A stretch of 43,874 bases of DNA from Buttiauxella warmboldiae (GCF_003818135.1 NZ_RPOH01000013.1:1-43874), one strand, 5' to 3'. Counted from the stretch's first letter, positions 1-8,964 are shown. Made by a program: numbers and translations. The notes: generated from the letters alone by a model not told the origin.

Positions 1-25
1 AAAACCTGCCGCGGCAGGTTTTTTT
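1..25. terminator. Intrinsic terminator at the left edge
   Basis: A perfect GC-rich palindrome (CCTGCCGCGGCAGG, 5-18) is flanked by A's on the left and seven T's on the right (19-25), so it can terminate in either direction. The gene it serves on the left lies outside the window. The stretch 26-261 between it and yecJ shows no convincing gene. Confidence 0.8.
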
Positions 26-261
26 ACGCCTGTTATTTAGCGCTTCACCTCTTTACATCCACATTTATTGCTGTTGGCACTCATTATCAGCAAGCAGATG
101 AGCGAGAGCCTGATTTGTAACCAGCGCCTCGATAAAAGGCGGCGACAGAGAAAGCCTGCGGGCTGCACGTGGGTTGTTTGATCAATCCTCAACAATGGAT
201 GATTGCCTCACATGCGTTGCCACTAGTACTATGGCGGCCATTGCGAAACAGGAGAGAAAAG

Positions 262-513
262 ATGTCTGAACAATTATCCGCCGACCAGGAACTGGTCTCC
301 GACGTGGTAGCCTGCCAGTTGGTGATCAAGCAAATTCTGGATGTTATTGATGTGATTGCGCCCGTTGAAGTGCGCGAGAAAATGGCTAACCAGCTAAAGA
401 CGATTGATTTTGCCACCCATCCGGCAGCGGCGGATCCGGTGACCCGCCGTGCGATTCAAAAAGCAATTAGCCTGATTGAGCTGAAGTTTACTGCGCCAAA
501 CGAAGCGCATTAA
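262..513 (+). CDS. yecJ: YecJ, DUF2766 family small protein
   Basis: An 83-aa protein of unknown biochemical role, closely matching E. coli YecJ as I remember it; the shared stretches include [19 protein letters not shown] and VEVREKM near the N-terminus. It is predicted to be mostly helical and cytoplasmic, with no signal peptide or membrane span. I chose ATG 262 because AGGAGAG lies 5-11 bases upstream and the family begins MS-Q-L; an open frame runs further upstream to 169 but lacks a matching ribosome site. In E. coli yecJ lies beside ftnB; here about 10.7 kb of accessory genes separate the two, so yecJ marks one border of the insertion. Confidence 0.9.
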   Translation: MSEQLSADQELVSDVVACQLVIKQILDVIDVIAPVEVREKMANQLKTIDFATHPAAADPVTRRAIQKAISLIELKFTAPNEAH

Positions 514-528
514 TTTTGCCGCTTGATA

Positions 529-550
529 GCCCTGGTGAAAGGGCGGTTTT
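529..550. terminator. Convergent terminator between yecJ and the Dcu-type gene
   Basis: A short hairpin (GCCCT, loop GGTGAA, AGGGC) is followed by GGTTTT on the plus strand. It lies in the 40-base gap between the convergent ends of yecJ and the leftward carrier gene. A second small palindrome (CTCTCAAAAGAGAG, 551-564) overlaps the end of the carrier gene. Confidence 0.5.
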
Positions 551-553
551 CTC

Positions 554-1897
554 TCAAAAGAGAGTCATCACCAGCAGATAGCTCGCCGCGCAGGCACAGC
601 TGACGCCGATAAGCCCGGGTAAAATAAAACTATGGTTAATGATAAATTTACCAATCCTGGTGGTGCCGGAACGATCAAACCCGATGCAGGCCAGATCGCT
701 TGGATAGGTTGGCAGCACAAAGTAACCATAAGAGGCCGGGAAGAAGGCAATTAGCATTTTCGGTTCGACACCCAGCATCAACCCCATCGGGGCGACTGCG
801 GTTAACGCTGCGGCCTGGCTATTCACCAGCTTAGAAACTAAAAACAGCACGATGGCGTAGGTCCAGGGGTGGTTTTTTACCACCCCTTCCAGCGCCATTT
901 TCAGCTCTTCAAGGTGCGCCTGGAAGAAGGTGTCGCTCATCCAGGCCACGCCGAACACCGAGAAAATCGCCACCATCCCGGCTTTAAACACCGCGCCGTT
1001 GGAGATTGCCGCAGCGTTCACCTTGCACACCATCAGCATTACCGCACCCGCAATCAGCATCATCATCTGGATAACCAGATTCATCGACAGCGGCTTGAGC
1101 GCGCCTTTCATCTCAAATACCGGACGCAGCGTGGGAATCGCTCCCAATAGCACCACCACTAAAATCCCGGCGAAGAAGATCCACGTTGACCAGTAGGCCT
1201 GTTTTGGGAACACCTGGTTCATCAGGGTTTCGCTGCTGCCGTAGATAAATTCGCGCTGTTTTGGATCTGTCAGCTTTTGCTGGAACTCTTCATCATCTTC
1301 CAGATTTTTACCGCGCCGCAAACTCCACAGGGCGGCAATCAGCACGCCAAATAACGAGGCGGGCACGGAAACGCAAAGAATATCAAGAATGCCCCACGCG
1401 TGACCGATGCCGTGGTTAGCCGCCAGAATCGAAATCAGCGACACCACCGCTACCGAAACCGGAGATGCCGTGATCGCCATTTGCGATGCCACTGATGCGA
1501 CCGCCATAGGGCGTTCCGGGCGAATCCCTTTTTTGAGCGCAATATCGGCAATAATCGGGAACATGGTGTATACCACGTGTCCGGTGCCGCACAGAAATGT
1601 CAGCATCCAGGTGGTGAAGGGGGCGAGCAGAGTAATATGCTGAGGATGTTTACGCAGCAGCCGTTCGGCGAACTGCATCATTACATTCAGACCGCCTGCG
1701 GTTTGTAATGTGGCGGCGCAACCAATGACGGCAAGAATGGTCAGCATCACATCAACCGGGGGTTTTCCTGGCTCAAGGCCAAATACGAAAGTGAGAATGA
1801 ACAAGCCAATTCCGCTGATAAGGCCAAGCCCCATCCCGCCAAAGCGTGTTCCTACCAGAAGACATAAAATGATGACAATAAATTCAATGGTAATCAT
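554..1897 (-). CDS. Anaerobic C4-dicarboxylate transporter, DcuA/DcuB family
   Basis: A 447-aa inner-membrane carrier, the length of DcuA and DcuB. Family segments visible are LEPGKPPVDVML near residues 41-52, CGTGHVVYT near 103, ITASPVSVAVVSL near 142, LVSKLVNSQAAALTA, and the C-terminal YPSDLACIGFDRSGTT followed by IINHSFILPGLIGVS. Dcu proteins exchange or take up fumarate, malate, aspartate and succinate, mostly in anaerobiosis. The sequence looks closer to DcuB than to the DctA type, but the paralogue and substrate are uncertain. ATG 1897 has AAGGGA upstream, and that site lies in a hairpin. It is last in the leftward set after the heparinase-fold lyase, across a 145-base gap with a terminator-like hairpin, so it may have its own promoter. 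A link to polyuronide use is only positional. Confidence 0.85.
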   Translation of the reverse strand: MITIEFIVIILCLLVGTRFGGMGLGLISGIGLFILTFVFGLEPGKPPVDVMLTILAVIGCAATLQTAGGLNVMMQFAERLLRKHPQHITLLAPFTTWMLTFLCGTGHVVYTMFPIIADIALKKGIRPERPMAVASVASQMAITASPVSVAVVSLISILAANHGIGHAWGILDILCVSVPASLFGVLIAALWSLRRGKNLEDDEEFQQKLTDPKQREFIYGSSETLMNQVFPKQAYWSTWIFFAGILVVVLLGAIPTLRPVFEMKGALKPLSMNLVIQMMMLIAGAVMLMVCKVNAAAISNGAVFKAGMVAIFSVFGVAWMSDTFFQAHLEELKMALEGVVKNHPWTYAIVLFLVSKLVNSQAAALTAVAPMGLMLGVEPKMLIAFFPASYGYFVLPTYPSDLACIGFDRSGTTRIGKFIINHSFILPGLIGVSCACAASYLLVMTLF

Positions 1898-1903
1898 AGT
1901 AAT

Positions 1904-1946
1904 CCCTTAACGTTACGCAGGTTAATAGCATTGCAGAACGTAAGGG
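1904..1946 (-). promoter_or_regulatory. Leader hairpin over the ribosome site of the Dcu-type gene
   Basis: On the minus-strand RNA, CCCTTACGTT (plus 1937-1946) can pair with AACGTTAAGGG (plus 1904-1914), leaving one bulged base and a loop of about 22 bases. The second arm contains the likely Shine-Dalgarno bases TTAAGGG, only a few bases before the start codon. Pairing would hide the ribosome site. The structure is seen; regulation by it is inferred. Confidence 0.4.
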
Positions 1947-2015
1947 TTACCAATGAGACATAGATCTTATTTGTTAAAAATCAATAAAAACAGATGGTTA
2001 ATAACATTTCATTAA

Positions 2016-2037
2016 CACCCCGCCCGGAAGCGGAGTG
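2016..2037 (-). terminator. Terminator-like hairpin after the heparinase-fold lyase gene
   Basis: CACTCCGC and GCGGGGTG (minus strand) form an 8-bp stem with one G-T pair and a TTCCGG loop, directly after the stop codon at 2043. The following tract is only moderately T-rich, so termination may be partial, leaving some read-through into the Dcu-type gene. Confidence 0.4.
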
Positions 2038-2042
2038 GCGAT

Positions 2043-4061
2043 TTAGAACGGGCAGTGCGAACGCTGGAGGCGAGGAAGTTTTGTCTCGTCGTTTGTGATA
2101 TCAATCACCAGCACATTTTCGCCCCGCTTAAGTGCAATTCGCATGCCTTCACTATCGGGCAAGACCTGCATATCGGTGATTGGCTGCTGGTTGTCAAAAT
2201 CCCACGCGCAAACAAACTCAGGGCTTTTGTCATCGCTGCGCAAAACCAGATAACTTAGATCCTCAATAGCCGGATTATCGGGAGCCTTTCCTTGCCAGAG
2301 TTCGGCCTTCCCGTGTAGCCACAATGCCTGCCCATTCAGTGCCGTGCCAAAATTGCGCGGCTGGCTGTTAGTCAGTTGAGCGCAATACGCATCCTGCATA
2401 ATTGCAAGCGGCCCGGTGTGGCTGAATGTCGCCAGTTCACCCTCGACATCAAGCGCTTTGCCATGAAGATGAAGTGTCCAGTCAACCTGTTGGCGATGCG
2501 GATTTTGCACGTTGCTGATGTCAATCAGGGTGTTGTCCAGCCACAGTAAACGGCGACGGAAACGCACATCGCGCCAGGCATCGCTATCCCACTGCACGCG
2601 CGTATGGCTATCCAGTTCCGGTGGCGTTTGCCGCCAGTCCACCTCTGCATCGAGCCAGCAAAACGCCTCGCTTTCATGATACTGGCGCACCACGGAAATC
2701 GCAGGCGGCTGGTTCGTTTGGTTAACGGAAATCGTATTATGCGTGGCGCTGTTTTTGTAATACGTGTAATGCATTGGCGCGCCGTAACCGGTCGTTCCCA
2801 GGTCGGGTAAAATTTCTTCCGCACCATTAAACAGCACAAGATTCAGGCGATCGTAGTGGTCATGTTCGCCACCGTAAGGGGCATGTTTCACCAGCAGAGC
2901 ACGCTGCTTTGCAGCGTTGCGCCAGAGGGTCAGGCCGCAATCAGGGGCATGTAAATGCCCGGTGGGGATCAACTCCGGAACCTGTTCTGGCAATGGACGA
3001 GTGTAGAGAAATGCATCCAGATTCAGGCGTGGATGATACTGATTCATCGCCTTTAACGCGGCGGCATATTGGCTATCCTGATAGTAATACCACGCAAATT
3101 CATAAAGATGGCCGTGATCGAGTTTTTCCTGTCCGTAGATACAATCATTGATGCGCGGGAAGGTGCCGTCTGGCATCAACAACATCAGTGGGAAACTGAG
3201 CATCTTTTTATAATAGGGTTCATTGAGCAGACTCCAGCGTGTACCCATCGCCAGCTTTTCAAACGCCAGAAAACCTTGCAGGGCGTAGAAATGGTAATGA
3301 ACCGAGCCTTCAAACCACAACCCTTCTTCAAACAGACCGTGTTCCAGTTGATAACGCAGCCCATAGGGCTGGTTTACCGCAAACTCCAGCAGCGAATTAT
3401 CATCCAGAACCAGACCCATTACACCCACCGCGCAGCCGATTTTGACCTCATGGTTATGTAATTGCGCAGTGCGGTGAGCTATCAAAAATTGCGCACCTTC
3501 TCGCAGCAGGCGCGTGATGATGTATTCACGTTGCTCTGCGGTCAGTGCTTCAGCGATGCAATCAAACCCGAGGGTGAAATCCAGCAGGCAGTTGGCTTCG
3601 CACAGCGTCTGGGCGTTCATTTTCCCCGGCCCGTTATAAGGAATATCACCGTGAATGGCATAGCCTGGGTAAAACTCCGCATAGCGCATCAGCAAATCAC
3701 GGACTTTCTCGAAATAAATGTGCTCACCGGTTAATTGCCATAACACACCAAGCTGGTGGCAGGCTTTGGCATTTAACCCGTTCAGCTCGCGCCACCATGC
3801 GCCGTCATAAGGCTCACCGCTAAACTGCCGCCCGTCTACCGGGCAGCAATGAGAGGCAGGGGAGTGTCTGTCCCACATCAGCCTGACCCCGTGGTCGGGG
3901 CAATAATAATAGAGATTCCACGTTGCCAGTGCCGTTTCAGGCACGTGCAACGGGTTGTTCAGAGCCACCGAATTATCGGCAATCAATTGTTCAATGATTG
4001 CTGGCTGCTGTTTAATCCGTTGCCGAAGAAGAATAAGTTGTTGCGTGGTGAACTGCTTCAT
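2043..4061 (-). CDS. Heparinase II/III-family polysaccharide lyase, cytoplasmic
   Basis: A 672-aa lyase of the heparinase II/III fold (the alpha/alpha toroid plus beta-sandwich group containing PL12, PL15, PL17 and PL21). Enzymes of this group cleave uronic-acid polymers or oligomers by beta-elimination, leaving a 4,5-unsaturated uronate. Visible signatures are HNHE at residues 202-205, VHYHFY near 254-259 with the probable catalytic Tyr256, and GGEHDHYDRLNL near 397-408. Later Asp420 and His441 sit where metal ligands occur in heparinase II. There is no signal peptide, so it should act on imported oligomers. I start at ATG 4061, preceded by AAGGA; the 28-residue upstream extension (to 4145) overlaps the previous gene and lacks family sequence. 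It lies 20 bases after the secreted lyase gene and is surely cotranscribed with it. Oligo-alginate lyase is one option, but the polymer is not readable by eye. Confidence 0.85.
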   Translation of the reverse strand: MKQFTTQQLILLRQRIKQQPAIIEQLIADNSVALNNPLHVPETALATWNLYYYCPDHGVRLMWDRHSPASHCCPVDGRQFSGEPYDGAWWRELNGLNAKACHQLGVLWQLTGEHIYFEKVRDLLMRYAEFYPGYAIHGDIPYNGPGKMNAQTLCEANCLLDFTLGFDCIAEALTAEQREYIITRLLREGAQFLIAHRTAQLHNHEVKIGCAVGVMGLVLDDNSLLEFAVNQPYGLRYQLEHGLFEEGLWFEGSVHYHFYALQGFLAFEKLAMGTRWSLLNEPYYKKMLSFPLMLLMPDGTFPRINDCIYGQEKLDHGHLYEFAWYYYQDSQYAAALKAMNQYHPRLNLDAFLYTRPLPEQVPELIPTGHLHAPDCGLTLWRNAAKQRALLVKHAPYGGEHDHYDRLNLVLFNGAEEILPDLGTTGYGAPMHYTYYKNSATHNTISVNQTNQPPAISVVRQYHESEAFCWLDAEVDWRQTPPELDSHTRVQWDSDAWRDVRFRRRLLWLDNTLIDISNVQNPHRQQVDWTLHLHGKALDVEGELATFSHTGPLAIMQDAYCAQLTNSQPRNFGTALNGQALWLHGKAELWQGKAPDNPAIEDLSYLVLRSDDKSPEFVCAWDFDNQQPITDMQVLPDSEGMRIALKRGENVLVIDITNDETKLPRLQRSHCPF

Positions 4062-4081
4062 CGCTCGATCCTTATTCTCAT

Positions 4082-5320
4082 TCAGTGTTGTTTTAACGGG
4101 GTAATAAGATGAGAAATATCGTCCGGATATTTTGCCATTAACCACTCCGCTTTTTCAGTAAACAGTTTGTCGTCAGGCCACGCGCGAGCGACGCTCACCA
4201 TATTCACCAACGCTTTTTTATCATCCATTTTATCAATATCCTTCCATGGCCAGGTTTTATTGCTATTCACGAAGTGTGCGACGTAGGTATAACCCTTGCG
4301 CAGGCTGTGATCGTCAAGATTGAAATTCCATACATCAACCCCGGTCACTTCCCCTAAACGCCCCAGCTTGTTGTAAGCCTCAAGGTGGAAATTGCTGTAA
4401 TGCCAGGGGCGAGTGCGCTCAATTTCCGCCATCTGGCGGCCTTCTTTATCAAAATGAGAAGGGATTCGGCGCAGTTGCGTGATTTGCAGCCGTTTTTTAG
4501 CCGCCTGCACATCGCCACTAAACAGGGCAAATGACGCGGCCTGTAAATCAAAATAAGTGCCGTGGTTGTTGTGCCAGTTGTCCTCTTCAAAACCGTTCTG
4601 GCTGGTGGTCATCCAGTGATAAAAATCGCCATACCATTGTTTTATCTGCCGGTAGTCATCGTCGCTCAGAACATTAGCCGGGCGTAACAATTCAACAGCA
4701 TCAATCACCTCCACCAGGGCGCGGCTATCAATCAGGCCGATTCCTCGTCCATCGTTAATGCCTGGAATAGCCTGCGCGTGTTGCAGATTTGGGTTCATGC
4801 GCGTTTCGGGCTTCACAAACCAGTTCAAAAGCTGAGCGCGGGCTTTTTCGGCATAGGCCGGTTTTTGCGTAAATTGCCACGCCAGCGCCAGCGTCCAGAC
4901 ATCATTGCTCATGTTGACCAGGCGTTTTTTGTCCGTGGCATCACTGTTGGCATCAGGGTTAGTCTGACCATCTTTGCGAATATACGGCAGCCCATCTTTG
5001 GTCGTTGGGTCCGGCCACCAGTATGGCGGGAAACTGTAGTAATCATGTTTATCACCGCTGGCCGCGGTAAGGGTTTTATCCATCACGGAATACAGCGGTT
5101 TGGTTAGCGCTTTATCCGCTCCGGCAATCAGTTTTTGATATGCGCCGATAAACTGCGGATTTTGTGCCTTTACCTGTTGTTGGCTGTAGCGTAAATCATC
5201 CAGCTTTATTTGCAGCGGATGCGCATCGGCGGCATACAACGGTGAAGTCATTAATACTCCTGCAACCGCCAGCGAAATGAATGACAGGCAGGGCAATAAA
5301 GTGGGTTTGCTCGAACACAT
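4082..5320 (-). CDS. Secreted alginate-lyase-fold polysaccharide lyase
   Basis: A 412-aa protein with a signal peptide (hydrophobic core residues 8-26, likely cut in SPLYAADA near 30-33), hence periplasmic. The mature part looks like the Alginate_lyase domain group (PF05426; PL5/PL38-type toroid). It has HDYYSFPPYWWPDP at 92-105, DGLPYIRKDG at 109-118, a TRMNP motif near 173 and WHNNHGT at 249-255. Asn252/His253 and Arg304/Tyr308 in RPWHYSNF resemble the catalytic Asn-His and Arg/Tyr of this fold. The substrate should be a uronic-acid polymer such as alginate or glucuronan. ATG 5320 has CGGAGAA just upstream and gives a compact signal peptide; ATG 5335 has no such site. It is first in the leftward operon with the heparinase-fold lyase, divergent from the ABC importer. 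The gene at 10067 is its signal-less paralogue. Confidence 0.85.
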   Translation of the reverse strand: MCSSKPTLLPCLSFISLAVAGVLMTSPLYAADAHPLQIKLDDLRYSQQQVKAQNPQFIGAYQKLIAGADKALTKPLYSVMDKTLTAASGDKHDYYSFPPYWWPDPTTKDGLPYIRKDGQTNPDANSDATDKKRLVNMSNDVWTLALAWQFTQKPAYAEKARAQLLNWFVKPETRMNPNLQHAQAIPGINDGRGIGLIDSRALVEVIDAVELLRPANVLSDDDYRQIKQWYGDFYHWMTTSQNGFEEDNWHNNHGTYFDLQAASFALFSGDVQAAKKRLQITQLRRIPSHFDKEGRQMAEIERTRPWHYSNFHLEAYNKLGRLGEVTGVDVWNFNLDDHSLRKGYTYVAHFVNSNKTWPWKDIDKMDDKKALVNMVSVARAWPDDKLFTEKAEWLMAKYPDDISHLITPLKQH

Positions 5321-5816
5321 ATTTTCTCCGTCCATCGGTAGAATGAATTCAGGTTGATAAAAGCCATCACCTTATTAATTGTCGGTGTTATTAGTATTCA
5401 TCGGTTATGAGAGTGGAAATAATATTATTGATGTTGCCTGCGCAGTGTAAGAGGCGGAATTAATTTTTATGTGATGTACTTCAAACTCTTGTTTATGATG
5501 CTAAATAACCCCTGAAAGCGAGTTGTAGATCACGAAAAAGAGCAGTTTTAAATCTAGTTTTATAATTTGCTAAATTTGTTTATATTTATATTGTCATGTT
5601 TTTATTGAACATTTTTTATTGTGTGTTTTGTGTCGCATTTTTAAATGTGATTGATGACACACTTCTGTATTGTGAAACGGCATTTCTGTTTTTGGTCGTT
5701 GTGTTTAACTCAACTATTCTATTTAATTATTGGGCAGCTTTTCTTTTATCAAAAATAATCTGCTTCACTCCATTTATTCAATTATCAAACCTCTTAAAAT
5801 AAGGATGTGAAAATAA
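5321..5816. promoter_or_regulatory. AT-rich divergent promoter region of the polyuronide locus
   Basis: About 480 bases separate the divergent lyase and importer operons, clearly richer in A and T than the flanking genes. I see no convincing gene; a 68-codon open frame at 5596-5802 has low-complexity hydrophobic content and no good ribosome site. The region probably holds both promoters and operators. TATAAT occurs at 5561-5566 without a good -35 partner. A candidate CRP site is listed separately. The specific regulator of this locus is not identified. Confidence 0.5.
5643..5664. promoter_or_regulatory. Candidate CRP-cAMP site upstream of the ABC importer operon
   Basis: AAATGTGA at 5643-5650, a 6-base spacer and ACACA at 5657-5661 match the CRP consensus (TGTGA-N6-TCACA) at nine of ten core positions, counting one mismatch in the second half. 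It lies about 150 bases before the binding-protein gene. Catabolite control of a sugar importer is expected; the site itself is a visual match only. Confidence 0.5.
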
Positions 5817-7112
5817 ATGTTCGCTACAAAATTAAAATCCGTATTTCTGATATCCGCACTGGGGTTAAGTGCTTCACAAGCATTTGCAGCCCAAACGCTT
5901 AATGTCTGGATTCGTGCCAGCAACGACTCAAAAAATATCTACAAGCAAGAAGCGGAAACCTTTGAAAAAAAGACCGGCATTAAAATCGAATATTTTAATG
6001 CCACAACTGATTTCGAGCAGCGTCTGGCGCGTGCGGCGGCGGGCAATGCGCTGCCGGACCTTATCTTCAATGATGCGGTCGCCATTGGACAATTCATCCA
6101 GCTTGGCATCGCCGAAGAAATCGACCCGAAAGCAATCGCCGGTGGCGACAATATTTACCCAACCGCCTGGGAAAGTACCCGCTACACCGACGGGAAATAC
6201 TATGGCGTGCCGACATCCGCTCAAACCTTCGCCCTGTTTGTACGCAAAGACTGGCGTGAAAAGCTGGGAATGCCCGCGCCAAAAACCTGGAGCGATATCG
6301 AGAAACTGGCAAAAGCCTTTACCACGCAAGACCCCGACGGCAATGGTAAAAACGACACCTACGGTTTTCTGTTGCCAGGCTCTACCACTCGCGGTTATGC
6401 CTGCTGGTTTATGAGTGCCTTCCTGTGGCAAGCCGGGGGTGATTTTATCCGTGAAGGGGCGATAAAAGGCACATTCAAAGCCTCGCTCGATGAACCCGCT
6501 GCGACGGAAGCCTTGCAGTTTATGCGCGGTATGTTGTGCGAAAAAGTGGTCCAGCCGGGCGCTATCAATGCCACGACGGCCGATATCATCCCTTCATTCC
6601 GCTCCAGCCAAACCGGCATGTTCTTCACCGGGCCGTATCATATCGCGTTATTTGATAAAGACCCCGGCAAAGACAAGTTTGAAGTGGTGATGCTCGAAGG
6701 CCCGAAAAACAGCGCCACGCTGGCTGAAGGCACCACGGTCTTTATGATGAAAAGCAGCAAGAACAAAGAAGCAGCCCGCAAGTTCATCGAATTTATGATT
6801 TCCCAGGAAGGGCAAGAAATCGGCATGGGTAAAGGCAGCAAACATATGCCAGTGGTGCGTTTGCCCGTGAACAAACAAGTAGACACGCAAGCGGTGTATG
6901 ACGACGCGCGCTGGGAGAATTTCGCCAGACTCTACGCCGAACAAGGCCGCTATGTACCACAAGTGCCGAACTGGACGCCAATCCGCCAGATAACCGCCGA
7001 TGGTTTTAACCGTGTTCTGGCTGACTGCAATAGCGATATCAATGCGGAGCTGAAAGCCACCAACGAGAAGGTCAACGCTGAACTTGCTAAACAGCAGGTG
7101 CTGGCGAAGTAG
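5817..7112 (+). CDS. ABC importer extracellular sugar-binding protein (SBP_bac_1 type)
   Basis: A 431-aa periplasmic binding protein with a clear signal peptide (MFATKLK, then a hydrophobic stretch, cleavage after SQAFA near residue 24). The mature start TLNVWIRA and later ALPDLIFND, YGVPTSAQTFALFVRKD, and the GMFFTGPYHIA segment are typical of the maltose/glycerol-3-phosphate/oligosaccharide binding-protein superfamily. It should capture oligosaccharides for the two permeases downstream. ATG 5817 has AAGGA about 12 bases upstream, and the open frame starts there. It is the first gene of the rightward operon, followed by paired REP elements that can stabilise its part of the mRNA. The neighbouring lyases suggest unsaturated oligouronides as the ligand; that is inference from context. 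Confidence 0.9.
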   Translation: MFATKLKSVFLISALGLSASQAFAAQTLNVWIRASNDSKNIYKQEAETFEKKTGIKIEYFNATTDFEQRLARAAAGNALPDLIFNDAVAIGQFIQLGIAEEIDPKAIAGGDNIYPTAWESTRYTDGKYYGVPTSAQTFALFVRKDWREKLGMPAPKTWSDIEKLAKAFTTQDPDGNGKNDTYGFLLPGSTTRGYACWFMSAFLWQAGGDFIREGAIKGTFKASLDEPAATEALQFMRGMLCEKVVQPGAINATTADIIPSFRSSQTGMFFTGPYHIALFDKDPGKDKFEVVMLEGPKNSATLAEGTTVFMMKSSKNKEAARKFIEFMISQEGQEIGMGKGSKHMPVVRLPVNKQVDTQAVYDDARWENFARLYAEQGRYVPQVPNWTPIRQITADGFNRVLADCNSDINAELKATNEKVNAELAKQQVLAK

Positions 7113-7126
7113 GTTTGGTGCCAAAC

Positions 7127-7197
7127 GGTGGATGATGCTGCGTTTATCTACCCTACAAAACCAGACGTAGGGCGGATAAACGCAGCGCCATCCGCCA
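7127..7197. repeat. Paired REP elements (BIME-like) after the binding-protein gene
   Basis: A left arm at 7127-7156 and an inverted right arm at 7167-7197 share GCTGCGTTTAT and CCCTAC with few mismatches, and each arm has a GGTGGAT or ATCCGCC end. This is the enterobacterial REP/BIME design, here able to fold into one long hairpin. Its position between binding-protein and permease genes fits the known role of protecting upstream mRNA from 3' decay. Confidence 0.8.
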
Positions 7198-7225
7198 CTT
7201 AACTTCAAAAAAGAGCAAAAAAACG

Positions 7226-8104
7226 ATGTTAACTTCTCGCCAGAAACGAAACCTGGTGCCGTGGATATTTTTGGCTCCGGCACTGGTCATTTTTACCTGG
7301 TTTAAATTCATCCCCATGCTGCAAGGGTTGGTGATGAGTTTTTACAAGGTGAACTTCAATCAACCAGATGAATGGGTTGGGTTTGCCAACTTCGCCCGCG
7401 CTTTTGCCGATATCGAACTGCATTCAGCCGTGTTCAACACCTTTCTTTATGTCGTGGTGACGATGGTGGTTGGGGCGGTACTGGCATTTTTCCTGGCTAT
7501 GTTGCTTGAAGGTCCCGCCCGCCATTTGCGCTTCATCCGTACCGCGATTTTCCTGCCTGCGGTAACGAGTGCGGCTATCGTCGCTGAAATGTGGCGCATC
7601 TTGTTTAACCCAACGCCGAACGGGGTGGTGAACCATATTCTGAGTTGGTTTGGCGTGGCCGACCAGGGGTTCCTCGCCAGCTCCGATCAGGCGCTGTGGG
7701 TGATCATGCTGCTGCATATCTGGAAAGCGGTGCCATACAACATGGTGATATTTATCGCCGGCCTGGCGGGTATCAGCCGTGATTTATATGACGCGTCAAA
7801 TGTTGACGGCGCGAACTGGTGGAACCGCCTGCGCTACGTCACGCTACCTGGCATGATCCCAGCTATTTCCGTGGTGTTGATGCTCTCGTTTATCCGTGGT
7901 TTCCGCGTGTTTGCCGAAGTGTACGCCACCACCGGCGGCGGGCCGTCCGGTGCGACAGAGATGATCATGACCCACATCTATAAACTTGGTTTTGAGCAAT
8001 TTGACTACGGCTATGCTTCGGCGGTGTCGTTCCTGTTATTCGCCTTCACCGTGGTGCTGACGATTTGTCATCTCACGCTGAAAAAGCGCATTGCCCGCTA
8101 TTAA
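7226..8104 (+). CDS. ABC sugar transporter permease, MalF/UgpA type
   Basis: A 292-aa inner-membrane permease with about six hydrophobic spans. It begins with the family pattern WIFLAPALVIF near residue 13, followed by FIPMLQGLVMSF. The EAA loop that contacts the ATPase is visible as YDASNVDGANWWNRLRYVTLPG near residues 190-211. It should pair with the next permease and with the ATPase at 8965 to import the ligand of the upstream binding protein. The ribosome site is weak (AAAGAGC well upstream of ATG 7226), consistent with lower expression than the binding protein. Stop and next start are 10 bases apart. Confidence 0.9.
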   Translation: MLTSRQKRNLVPWIFLAPALVIFTWFKFIPMLQGLVMSFYKVNFNQPDEWVGFANFARAFADIELHSAVFNTFLYVVVTMVVGAVLAFFLAMLLEGPARHLRFIRTAIFLPAVTSAAIVAEMWRILFNPTPNGVVNHILSWFGVADQGFLASSDQALWVIMLLHIWKAVPYNMVIFIAGLAGISRDLYDASNVDGANWWNRLRYVTLPGMIPAISVVLMLSFIRGFRVFAEVYATTGGGPSGATEMIMTHIYKLGFEQFDYGYASAVSFLLFAFTVVLTICHLTLKKRIARY

Positions 8105-8114
8105 GGAGCTGCCC

Positions 8115-8954
8115 ATGTTAGGTAAACGTTGGGATACCGTAGGCCGCTGGATGATTTATGGCCTGCTGTTAATGGTATTTGTCGGGCCGTTCTGGGGCAT
8201 TGTTGCCACCGCATTCAGTGGTGCACCCGTGAAGCCTGGTGAACTGTTGGCCTGGCCGAATGAGTTTTCAATGGAGAATTTTATCTTTGCCTGGCAGGAC
8301 ATTGGTGTCTGGCAATACCTGTTGAACTCGATGGTAGTGGTGTTCTTCGGCACCATTTTGCAGGTCTCTGTCAGTGCGCTGGCGGCCTACGCCTTAGCGC
8401 GCAAAAAGTTCGTCGGCGTCTCGTTGGTCAGTTTGATCATCCTTTCCACCATGATGCTACCGGAAGAGGTGATCGCCATTCCGCTGTACATGATTATCAA
8501 CTGGCAACTGCCGCTGATTGACTCGTCACTCTATAACACCTATCTGGGCATGATCATGCCGGTGGTGGGCTGGGCGTTTTCCATCTTCGTGCTTAGCGAA
8601 TTTATGGCGGCGATCCCCAAAGAACTCGAAGAAGCTGCGCGTATCGATGGTGCCAATGAATGGCAGATTTTCTTCCACGTTATCTTGCCTCTGGTTAAAC
8701 CGGCGCTCGGGACGGTTGTGACCTTCGGTTTCATCATGATTTGGGACCAGTACCTGCTGCCGCTGATTGTGGTGAACCACGACAGCCTGAACACCATTCC
8801 GGTGATCCTTGGCCGCTTGCGTACCGATGAAAGCATCACACCAAACATCTTTATTGCCATCACCTTACTGGCGATGTTGCCGAGCATCATTGTGTATCTC
8901 GGTCTGCAAAAACATTTCAATCGCGGGATTATGTCCGGCGCGGTCAAAGGATAA
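8115..8954 (+). CDS. ABC sugar transporter permease, MalG/UgpE type
   Basis: A 279-aa inner-membrane permease, the second half of the transport channel. Typical segments are the N-terminal span near residues 11-33, NSMVVVFFGTILQVSVSALAAYALAR near 71-96 and the EAA loop EEAARIDGANEWQIFFHVILP near 173-193. ATG 8115 follows AAGGAG by about six bases; an open frame to 8091 overlaps the previous gene and has no such site. It lies in tight operon spacing between the first permease and the ATPase. Confidence 0.9.
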   Translation: MLGKRWDTVGRWMIYGLLLMVFVGPFWGIVATAFSGAPVKPGELLAWPNEFSMENFIFAWQDIGVWQYLLNSMVVVFFGTILQVSVSALAAYALARKKFVGVSLVSLIILSTMMLPEEVIAIPLYMIINWQLPLIDSSLYNTYLGMIMPVVGWAFSIFVLSEFMAAIPKELEEAARIDGANEWQIFFHVILPLVKPALGTVVTFGFIMIWDQYLLPLIVVNHDSLNTIPVILGRLRTDESITPNIFIAITLLAMLPSIIVYLGLQKHFNRGIMSGAVKG

Positions 8955-8964
8955 GGAGCGACAC

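Noticed and set aside
4062-4145. 28-residue N-terminal extension of the heparinase-fold lyase
   Set aside because: It overlaps the end of the upstream gene and has no ribosome site; ATG 4061 follows AAGGA and begins a typical soluble N-terminus.
5596-5802. A 68-codon open frame in the divergent promoter region
   Set aside because: The AT-rich Phe/Leu/Val composition and the absence of a ribosome site fit chance translation of non-coding DNA that also holds the CRP site.
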